14,222 nucleotides of DNA, taken from the NCBI GenBank assembly GCA_023263235.1, contig JALQXE010000127.1, positions 1-14,222 of the forward strand, given 5' to 3'. Positions within the stretch are counted from its first letter, which is position 1, and each line of letters begins with the position of its first letter. The translations under genes were made by a program, and so were the position numbers. Shown piece after piece: positions 7,293-13,445 of the stretch. A model generated the notes under the pieces. The model made no database searches. It was not told where the DNA came from and was given only the letters and a program-made list of their open reading frames with translations. Source of the DNA: Sediminibacterium sp. (GTDB lineage Bacteria > Bacteroidota > Bacteroidia > Chitinophagales > Chitinophagaceae).

Positions 7293-8531
7293 TTAACCCC
7301 GCCGTAACAATACCTTTATTGCTGCTGGTAAAAATATTTTTGTTGGTAAGCTACGCATTATGCGAATGTCCTCCCAAATAGAAGAGGTATTGGATAAAAA
7401 CTTAAAAATAGTAGCTACTTTGTTTTTTTGAAAGATACGTTTAAATATCTCGCTACCCTCCATTAAATCATGATAAAGGATATGCAATAAAACTGCATCA
7501 TAAAATTGATGCCTGGTTTGGTGCACTTCGGTTTGCACTGCAACACCTCTTTCCAAATGATTAACAATTTGTTTTGCCTGGCATTGAATAAAATGAAACG
7601 CATAACCCGTGCTAGCTTTTACCGCATTGCCTATGGTCCCAATCACATATATGGGTGCTTTGCTTTCTGCTAAAGGCTGTGTAGTCATTGGAATGGCTCC
7701 AATTTCTTCATGAACAACATTATACGCTTGACCAGCATAATGTTGTTGTAAGTATTTTATAATTTCTTGTCCATAGGATTCGGGCTTTAACAAGGTTTTT
7801 GAAAACAAAGTATATTCAACCAACGCTTTTTTATTGGTTAAAGGCAACACATACATAAAGCCAGTTGCACCCTGCTGATTTACATTAAAATCCATTAGTC
7901 TTGCGACACTTGCATCAAAAACTGAATTTTCAAACTCCACTAAATGCCCTTTAAAGTGTTGCCATAAAAAAGGTGCGGTTTCATTTCTTTGACTAATTAA
8001 ATATAAATCGTCTATTGGTAAAATACTTGAAAACACTTTTTTACCCCTTGCTGCGCCCCCATCCCATTGTACAATAGCTTGAACATGCTTATTATTTTGA
8101 TATGCAGGTAAATTATTCTCTGCTTTATCTATAGCACTTATGTTTGCTTCCTGCCAGTGAACATTACTAAACTGTTTTGCATAATCAATAACATGCTTGT
8201 AAAAATCAACCCCCTGTATCATTTTGTATGAAAACGGATGAGTAGACAAATTGGTATCAAACTCATTTTTATGTACGGAAACAAAATCCCATTGTTTGCA
8301 AACAAGAGCTTCAAAAACACCTTTTTCTGCTTCCCAAAAACACCAAGTACGATCATTTGACTTTTCAAAAGACTTGTCAACCACTAATATCTTTTGATTT
8401 TTTAAGCCTGGGGATTGTAGTATAGCATATAACAAGGAAAGACCGGAACAACCTGCTCCGGCAATGATTATATCAAATACATTTTCATTGAAAGAATGGG
8501 AATTATTGTCCATTGGCTTGAATGCGTTCAT
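7293..8531 (-). CDS. crtY: Lycopene beta-cyclase
   Basis: This 412-aa flavoprotein cyclises the ends of lycopene to form beta-carotene. The N-terminal Rossmann motif is DIIIAGAGCSG (20-30). It is followed by the CrtY hallmark NDRTWCFWE (59-67), then FMYVLPL and VEYTLFS (about 225-244), EEIGAIPMT (275-283) and the C-terminal flavin-contact segment GNAVKASTGYAF (301-312). The length is slightly above the usual 380-390. The first ATG at 8531 overlaps the end of crtZ by 29 nt. A second in-frame ATG at 8513 would leave an 11-nt overlap and still precede the Rossmann motif, so the start is not certain. It is the last protein gene of the crt operon. The final codons contain two consecutive CGG arginines. 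Confidence 0.93.
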   Translation of the reverse strand: MNAFKPMDNNSHSFNENVFDIIIAGAGCSGLSLLYAILQSPGLKNQKILVVDKSFEKSNDRTWCFWEAEKGVFEALVCKQWDFVSVHKNEFDTNLSTHPFSYKMIQGVDFYKHVIDYAKQFSNVHWQEANISAIDKAENNLPAYQNNKHVQAIVQWDGGAARGKKVFSSILPIDDLYLISQRNETAPFLWQHFKGHLVEFENSVFDASVARLMDFNVNQQGATGFMYVLPLTNKKALVEYTLFSKTLLKPESYGQEIIKYLQQHYAGQAYNVVHEEIGAIPMTTQPLAESKAPIYVIGTIGNAVKASTGYAFHFIQCQAKQIVNHLERGVAVQTEVHQTRHQFYDAVLLHILYHDLMEGSEIFKRIFQKNKVATIFKFLSNTSSIWEDIRIMRSLPTKIFLPAAIKVLLRRG

Positions 8532-8976
8532 CTTGACGAACCTTGTCCCAATATTTTTTTGCTACAATTAACATACCAAAGCTTTCACCTTCTTCTTTGC
8601 CAATATGCTTATGGTGCATTTTATGTGCCCAACGAATGGCTTTAATATATCGGCTATTTGATTTGGTAAACCACTTAATGCGCTGATGTATGATTATTTC
8701 ATGTACAATAAAGTAAGCAAAACCATACATGGCAATACCAGTTCCAATAGCTGCCACCCATAATGGGCCACCAAAATTTCCATAAAATATACAAGCCATA
8801 CTAGGTATTGCAAATATTAAAAAGAAAGCGTCATTTTTTTCAAAAAAATGTCCAGTTGGCTGATGATGATCCTCATGTAAATACCATAAAAAACCATGCA
8901 TCACAAAACGATGCGTTAACCATGTAATTCCCTCCATAATCGCAAACGTCAACAACATTACAGCTACAAATAACAT
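8503..8976 (-). CDS. crtZ: Beta-carotene 3-hydroxylase
   Basis: This 157-aa membrane di-iron enzyme hydroxylates beta-ionone rings, converting beta-carotene to zeaxanthin via cryptoxanthin. All histidine clusters of the fatty acid hydroxylase superfamily are present: HRFVMH (His22, 27), HEDHH (His34, 37, 38), HEIIIH (His92, 97) and HKMHH (His118, 121, 122). Hydrophobic helices lie at about 3-20, 50-66 and 72-91. The length matches bacterial CrtZ. The ATG at 8976 lies 13 nt after idi without an SD. The 3' end overlaps crtY. The product predicts zeaxanthin as the end pigment unless other enzymes elsewhere modify it. Confidence 0.95.
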   Translation of the reverse strand: MLFVAVMLLTFAIMEGITWLTHRFVMHGFLWYLHEDHHQPTGHFFEKNDAFFLIFAIPSMACIFYGNFGGPLWVAAIGTGIAMYGFAYFIVHEIIIHQRIKWFTKSNSRYIKAIRWAHKMHHKHIGKEEGESFGMLIVAKKYWDKVRQDERIQANGQ

Positions 8977-8989
8977 ACAAACAATTTAT

Positions 8990-9523
8990 TTAATTAACAA
9001 TATTCAACTGATACCATTCAGCTACTCTCGGAAACGCAATCTGAAACCAAACCGTAAACGCATTTACATTCTTGGTCATTCTAGATTTTATTTCGTCTAT
9101 ACTTAGGTAAAGGTAATCACTTACTTCAACACTATTGGGAGAAATGATGCCATCATAAGTGCCAACATAAACATGATCAAATTCATACTCTGTTAAACCT
9201 TGATCTAATTGTGCTTTATATGTGAAATGAAAAGCCTTTTCAATTTGTGTTGCAATACCCATTTCCTCAACCAATCTTCTTTTTGCTGCATCTGCAAGCT
9301 TTTCACCTGGTCTGGGATGGCTACAACAACTATTGGTCCACAAACCTGGGCTATGGTATTTACCCGATGCTCTTTTTTGCAACAACATATTTCCCTTGCT
9401 ATCAAACAGAAAAACACTAAATGCCCTATGCAGAAGGCCTTTTTGATGGGCTTCCATCTTTTCCATGCAACCCAAAGAATTGCCATCATTATCAACCAAT
9501 ATCACTTTTTCTAAAGTGCCCAT
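8990..9523 (-). CDS. idi: Isopentenyl-diphosphate delta-isomerase, type 1 (Nudix fold)
   Basis: This 177-aa enzyme interconverts IPP and DMAPP, the C5 precursors for carotenoids. Type 1 features are visible: His26 and HRAFSVF (His32), the catalytic segment TNSCCSHP with Cys67 and His69 (same numbering as E. coli Idi), and TEYEFDH with Glu112 and Glu114 for metal binding and proton transfer. A degenerate Nudix helix GEKLADAAKRRLVEEMGI is at 73-90. The length is normal. The start codon is 2 nt after the crtB stop (TAA GC ATG), which implies translational coupling. Its presence in the operon suggests that precursor supply is raised together with pigment synthesis. Confidence 0.96.
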   Translation of the reverse strand: MGTLEKVILVDNDGNSLGCMEKMEAHQKGLLHRAFSVFLFDSKGNMLLQKRASGKYHSPGLWTNSCCSHPRPGEKLADAAKRRLVEEMGIATQIEKAFHFTYKAQLDQGLTEYEFDHVYVGTYDGIISPNSVEVSDYLYLSIDEIKSRMTKNVNAFTVWFQIAFPRVAEWYQLNIVN

Positions 9524-9525
9524 GC

Positions 9526-10368
9526 TTATAATAAGTTAAGTTGACTTCTAACACTTGCAACCCCCAGAATTAATAATTTTTTATAATCCGGGATACGAAT
9601 ACGCATTTTTAAAATAGAATGATGCTCCGTATTTTTTATTTTCTTATACAAGGTATAATAATATTTAAAGGCAACATACACCCCAAATCTTGCTTTTATA
9701 GGTAACAATTTAATGCCCTCTAAAGCGGCAGAAAAATCTGCTTGTATATCTTCCTCTATTTTTATTTTATCTTCTTCCCTAAAATTTGCAAAATCACAAT
9801 TGGGAAAATACATACGCTCTAAACCTTCAAAATCGGCTTTAATATCTCTTATGAAATTTACTTTTTGAAAGGCCGCTCCTAATCTTTGCGCTGAAGGTCT
9901 TAATTGTTCGTACTTTTCTTTGTCTCCATCACAAAATATATGCAAACACATTAACCCAACCACTTCGGCACTACCATAAATATAATTTTGATATGCTTCT
10001 GCGTCATACTGCTGTTTACTCAAATCCATTTCCATGCTGTTAAAAAAAGCATCTACCAAATCATACCCAATGTTATACTTACGAAATGTAAGTTGAAAAC
10101 GATGCAGTATTGGATTTAAACTTACGCCTTGTTCAATAGCGGTGTATGTATCTAATTTAAATTGAGCCAATAATTTAGACTTTTCATAATCATGGAAAGT
10201 ATCCACAATCTCATCGGCAAAGCGAACTAATCCGTAAACATCATATATGGGTTGACGCAAATCCTTATGCAATAATTTAATAGCCAAAGAAAAACTTGAA
10301 CTATACATTAAAGTAGTTTTTTTACTTGCTTCGGCAGTAACTTGATTATATAATTGAAATGACGACAT
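9526..10368 (-). CDS. crtB: Phytoene synthase
   Basis: This 280-aa member of the phytoene/squalene synthase family condenses two GGPP molecules to phytoene. The two Asp-rich Mg-diphosphate motifs are clear: YGLVRFADEIVD (45-56; the second Asp of the usual DDxxD is Glu53) and NFIRDIKADFEGLERMYFP (171-189) with Asn171, Arg174, Asp175 and Asp179. SSSFSLAIKLL near the N-terminus is the usual SxSF motif. Squalene synthase is excluded mainly by context between crtI and idi. It starts 8 nt after the crtI stop. Confidence 0.95.
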   Translation of the reverse strand: MSSFQLYNQVTAEASKKTTLMYSSSFSLAIKLLHKDLRQPIYDVYGLVRFADEIVDTFHDYEKSKLLAQFKLDTYTAIEQGVSLNPILHRFQLTFRKYNIGYDLVDAFFNSMEMDLSKQQYDAEAYQNYIYGSAEVVGLMCLHIFCDGDKEKYEQLRPSAQRLGAAFQKVNFIRDIKADFEGLERMYFPNCDFANFREEDKIKIEEDIQADFSAALEGIKLLPIKARFGVYVAFKYYYTLYKKIKNTEHHSILKMRIRIPDYKKLLILGVASVRSQLNLL

Positions 10369-10376
10369 ATTTAATA

Positions 10377-11876
10377 CTAGTTATAATGTTGGTTAACCAA
10401 TTCAGCAACCACCTCCCCGCTTATTAAACTTGGAGGCACTCCGGGTCCTGGAACGGTTAATTGACCAGTGTAATATAAATTATTTATTTTTTTACTCTTA
10501 CAAGAAGGCTTTAAAATTGCCGTTTGCATCAAAGTATTTGCTAATCCGTAGGCATTCCCCTTAAATGAATGATATTCCGATATAAAATCCGATACAGCAA
10601 AGGATTTTTTATAAACGATTGAGTCTGAAATAGATTGACCAAATCGCTCCTCCATTCTAGCCACTATTCTCTTGAAATATTCGTCTCTTATAGCTTCGGT
10701 GTCACCTGTTAAGCCTGCCGCTATAGGAATTAATAAAAACATGTTTTCATTACCCGATGGAGCAACAGTTGGATCGGTTACGGATGGAAAACTGGCATAA
10801 AACAAAGGGTCTTTTGGCCAAGCAGGATGCGTATATATTTCTTGTCCATGCACACCAAAGTCCGTATCAAAAAATAAATTATGATGTTGAACACCCGTTA
10901 ATTTTTTATTAAGTCCTACATAATATAAAATAGAACTTGGCGCCATTAATCTTTCATTCCAATATTTGTTGGTATAAGATTGATATTTTTCGTCAATTAA
11001 TTTTGTTTCTATATGGTGATAATCTCCTGCTCCCACAATTACATCAAATTCATATTCCTTTTGCGCTCCGGTTATTTTATGTATGGTTCTTGCCGATTTT
11101 GCAACACCATTCACTACTTCTATTCTTCTTACTTCTTCCCCAAATTGAAATTGAACACCTTGCTCTACTGCCACTTTATACATTCCTTCTACTATGCTAA
11201 ACATCCCTTTTTCTGGATACCAAGTACCTCCTTTAATATCGGCGTAATTCATTAATGAATACAATGCAGGCGTATGTTCAGGTAATGCACCTAAAAACAA
11301 AACAGGAAATTCCATGATAGATTGAATATAAGGATGCTTAAAAAAATGTGCAACATGTTTTTTCATGTTTTTGAATATATCCAATTTGAACATACCCTTA
11401 ATTACATCCCATTCTATAAACTCAAACAATGACTGACCAGGCTTGTGCACTAATTTTCCAACACCTACTTCATACTTGTATTTTGCTTCCTCCATAAATG
11501 CATCCAAAGCCTTAGCGGCACCGGGTTCTACGGATTCTAATAAATCCTGCAACTGCTCATAATTAGCAGGCATATCCCAGTGTGTATTTTCAAAATATAC
11601 GCGATAGGAAGGATCTAATCTTTTTAATTGATAATAGTCAGCAACTTTTTTTCCAAATTTGGAAAAGTACTTTTCAAAAACATCGGGCATCCAATACCAA
11701 CTTGGCCCCATGTCAAAAACGAAACCATTTGTTTCAAATTTTCTTGCTCTTCCACCAGGTATTTCATGTTGTTCTATCAGGGTTACCTGCCAACCTTTCT
11801 GTGCTAGAAAACTAGCAGCAGAAAGACCAGCAAATCCGGCACCTATTACTAAGACCTGTTTTTTTGGGGAAGGCAT
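10377..11876 (-). CDS. crtI: Phytoene desaturase (lycopene-forming, CrtI type)
   Basis: This 499-aa FAD enzyme introduces double bonds into phytoene, most likely four steps to lycopene. The FAD-binding motif VIGAGFAGLSAASFLA (10-25), acceptor Glu35, GGRAR (41-45) and MGPSW (57-61) lie at the N-terminus. The C-terminal carotenoid-desaturase signature YYTGQLTVPGPGVPPSLISG is at about 468-487. The length is typical for CrtI (about 490-510). It is the only desaturase here, and the lycopene cyclase in the same operon makes lycopene the expected product; the number of steps cannot be read from sequence. The start lies 7 nt after the sigma factor stop. Confidence 0.94.
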   Translation of the reverse strand: MPSPKKQVLVIGAGFAGLSAASFLAQKGWQVTLIEQHEIPGGRARKFETNGFVFDMGPSWYWMPDVFEKYFSKFGKKVADYYQLKRLDPSYRVYFENTHWDMPANYEQLQDLLESVEPGAAKALDAFMEEAKYKYEVGVGKLVHKPGQSLFEFIEWDVIKGMFKLDIFKNMKKHVAHFFKHPYIQSIMEFPVLFLGALPEHTPALYSLMNYADIKGGTWYPEKGMFSIVEGMYKVAVEQGVQFQFGEEVRRIEVVNGVAKSARTIHKITGAQKEYEFDVIVGAGDYHHIETKLIDEKYQSYTNKYWNERLMAPSSILYYVGLNKKLTGVQHHNLFFDTDFGVHGQEIYTHPAWPKDPLFYASFPSVTDPTVAPSGNENMFLLIPIAAGLTGDTEAIRDEYFKRIVARMEERFGQSISDSIVYKKSFAVSDFISEYHSFKGNAYGLANTLMQTAILKPSCKSKKINNLYYTGQLTVPGPGVPPSLISGEVVAELVNQHYN

Positions 11877-11883
11877 AATGAGA

Positions 11884-12384
11884 TTAATATCTTGCGATTT
11901 TTTGTTTTAAAATTTTTCTTGCAAAGTGAATTCTACTTTTGATGGTTCCTAATGGTTCACCTAATTCCTCGGCAATTTCATTGTACTTATAGCCTTCAAA
12001 ATACAAATTAAATGGTATTCTAAACAATTCAGGTAACTCAAATATCATTTGATTTACTTCACGCATATTTAAATTGGTAACTCCTTGATTCAACACTTTT
12101 GTATGTGTTTGATCAATGATATAATCATTGGGAGTATTATCTAAAACTACCGATTGCTTTGAACGCTTGCGGTAATCATTTATAAAAATATTACGCATAA
12201 TAGTATACAACCATGCCTTAATATTGGTACCCACATTGTACTTGTCTTTGTTGGAGAAGGCACGAAACAAGGTTTCTTGAAATAAGTCCTTAGCGGACTC
12301 ATGATCCTTGGTTAAATTCACAGCAAAAGGCCTTAAAAATTCGGCGTTTTCGGTAAGTAGTAAACTAAATTCGGCGTTTGACAT
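11884..12384 (-). CDS. ECF-family RNA polymerase sigma factor heading the carotenoid operon
   Basis: This 166-aa protein has only sigma regions 2 and 4, as in ECF sigma factors. Region 2 (about 13-76) contains DLFQETLFRAF and NIKAWLYTIMRNIFINDYRK. Region 4 (about 108-162) contains ELPELFRIPFNLYFEGYKYNEIAEEL and the recognition helix GTIKSRIHFARKILKQ. No anti-sigma gene lies next to it. It is the first gene of the crt operon, 7 nt before crtI, so it is co-expressed with the pigment enzymes and may activate its own promoter. The pairing with a B12-type MerR regulator parallels LitR/LitS of Streptomyces. The ATG at 12384 has an A-rich leader (AAACAAAAAGAA), typical of Bacteroidota starts. Confidence 0.93.
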   Translation of the reverse strand: MSNAEFSLLLTENAEFLRPFAVNLTKDHESAKDLFQETLFRAFSNKDKYNVGTNIKAWLYTIMRNIFINDYRKRSKQSVVLDNTPNDYIIDQTHTKVLNQGVTNLNMREVNQMIFELPELFRIPFNLYFEGYKYNEIAEELGEPLGTIKSRIHFARKILKQKIARY

Positions 12385-12388
12385 TTCT

Positions 12389-12424
12389 TTTTGTTTAACA
12401 TTTAAATAATAATGCTAAACAAAA
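12389..12424. promoter_or_regulatory. Proximal operator-like palindrome upstream of the sigma/crt operon
   Basis: Arms TTTTGTTTAACATT (12389-12402) and AATGCTAAACAAAA (12411-12424) are complementary at 13 of 14 positions around an 8-bp spacer. The core geometry TTTTGTTTA-N18-TAAACAAAA is identical to that of the distal palindrome, with centres exactly 55 bp apart. It covers the leader of the sigma gene and overlaps the candidate -7 box, so a bound protein could block transcription. The likely ligand is the MerR-type product of the adjacent gene (inference). Confidence 0.65.
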
Positions 12425-12427
12425 GTA
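12420..12427 (-). promoter_or_regulatory. Candidate -7 box of the sigma/crt operon promoter
   Basis: On the minus strand, TACTTTTG fits the Bacteroidota -7 consensus TAnnTTTG. It would give a start site near 12413 and a leader of about 30 nt before the ATG at 12384. No TTTG -33 box lies at the usual 19-nt spacing, which suggests a weak promoter or one needing an activator or an alternative sigma. It overlaps the right half-site of the proximal palindrome. Confidence 0.4.
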
Positions 12428-12443
12428 AGTAGAAGAAAGGATA

Positions 12444-12479
12444 TTTTGTTTAAATATTTCAAATATTTATTAAACAAAA
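12444..12479. promoter_or_regulatory. Distal operator-like palindrome upstream of the sigma/crt operon
   Basis: Half-sites TTTTGTTTA (12444-12452) and TAAACAAAA (12471-12479) are separated by 18 bp, the same as in the proximal copy. The perfect arms extend to 11 bp (12443-12453 and 12470-12480). The interior contains two AAATATTT octamers, each self-complementary, around a C at 12460. The duplication of both half-site sequence and spacing argues for a real protein-binding site. Confidence 0.65.
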
Positions 12480-12525
12480 TGGGTAAAACTAGCTAAACTG
12501 TTGATTTTCTTAGCTTTATATGTAG

Positions 12526-13404
12526 CTATAAGGTGGACAAAAAGCTCATTGTCTCGGATAAAGACTGCATAATACGAATATGATTAGCCACTGGACCTTT
12601 GTACTCTTGCATCATTATCCCAGTTAACACAATTGGAATATTACTATTGATCAGGGTTAATTGTTCCATGAACTTGTTAAGCTTAAATCCTTTTGTAGGC
12701 GCTGTAATATGGGCGTATAAATAATCTACTTTCTTGAATTCAGTTAAATATTTTAGGTCTATTAATGGAACATTGGTTCCCAAATAGTCTACATTATAAC
12801 CCTTTGATTTTAATAAGAAATGTACAAACAAAAGACCAATCTCATGATACTCTCCTTCTGGCATAAACAAAACTATCGTCTTTGCATTCACAAATGACTT
12901 AGGCAATTTTTCAATCCCTAAAATTACTTTTTGTCTAATGATGTTAGATGCCAAATGCTCTTGTGCAGGGTTGATATGATTGGTTATCCAAAGAACACCT
13001 ACTCTTTCTAAAAATGAAAATATAATTTCAGTGATTGTTTTTTCAATCCCTTTTTGAGCAATATAATTGTCTAATTGTCTTTCAAAAGAAATCATGTCCA
13101 AGGATACCATATCCTTGATAAGCGCATTCACCACACGCTCTTTTTCTGCATCTAATTGATTTAATCCAAGAATTTTTTCCTCAATTTCAGACGTACTCAT
13201 TTTGTCGATATGAGAAATCTTGAACCCGTATTTGTTAAGAAGAGATACGTTTAAAATTACCTTGAGTTCATCCGCTGAATAGGATCTAATATTGGTTTCA
13301 GTTCGCTGCGGTTGTAAAAAACGGTAGCGCTGCTCCCAAATACGAATAGTATGGGCTTTGATCCCTGAAATTTGCTCTAAATCCTTGATGGTATATGATG
13401 ACAT
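12526..13404 (-). CDS. MerR-family regulator with CarH/LitR-like cobalamin-binding region
   Basis: This 292-aa protein begins with a MerR winged-helix DNA-binding domain (about 2-70: YTIKDLEQISGIKAHTIRIWEQRY). A helical domain (about 85-165) contains Trp139 and Glu149-His150 spaced as Wx9EH, the cap motif of CarH photoreceptors. The C-terminal Rossmann-like domain (about 172-292) has GEYHEIG (184-190), fitting the ExHxxG cobalamin motif with His187 as lower axial ligand candidate. Known CarH/LitR proteins hold AdoCbl in the dark and repress carotenoid genes; light breaks the complex. Departures from CarH: the residue after Trp139 is Ile140 and not the His132 of Thermus CarH, and the later S-L and GG motifs read AHITAP and TGIMM. 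B12 and light sensing are therefore inferred, not certain. It sits 141 bp upstream of the sigma/crt operon in the same orientation. Confidence 0.9.
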   Translation of the reverse strand: MSSYTIKDLEQISGIKAHTIRIWEQRYRFLQPQRTETNIRSYSADELKVILNVSLLNKYGFKISHIDKMSTSEIEEKILGLNQLDAEKERVVNALIKDMVSLDMISFERQLDNYIAQKGIEKTITEIIFSFLERVGVLWITNHINPAQEHLASNIIRQKVILGIEKLPKSFVNAKTIVLFMPEGEYHEIGLLFVHFLLKSKGYNVDYLGTNVPLIDLKYLTEFKKVDYLYAHITAPTKGFKLNKFMEQLTLINSNIPIVLTGIMMQEYKGPVANHIRIMQSLSETMSFLSTL

Positions 13405-13433
13405 ACTGCTAAAACAACAGAAAAGTAGAAAGG
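13403..13433 (-). promoter_or_regulatory. Sequence before the MerR gene resembling the crt promoter (possible autoregulation)
   Basis: The 31 bp directly before and into the start codon resemble 12409-12440 in the crt promoter. In the plus-strand reading both begin ataNtgctaaa and end with gtagaa plus agg, over 31 and 32 bp, allowing small gaps. A TACTTTTC box (13420-13427, minus strand) is one base off TAnnTTTG. The similarity is imperfect and the DNA is AT-rich, so this is tentative. Confidence 0.3.
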
Positions 13434-13445
13434 TTCAGTAAAACC

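Noticed and set aside
9209..9514. Open frames antisense to, or in another frame of, idi (also 11582-11910 over crtI)
   Set aside because: They lie fully inside well-supported genes on the other strand and show no recognisable protein features.
12491..12515. AGCTAA/TTAGCT stem after the MerR gene as a terminator
   Set aside because: The stem is only 6 A/T-rich pairs with a 13-nt loop and a short T-run; too weak to call.
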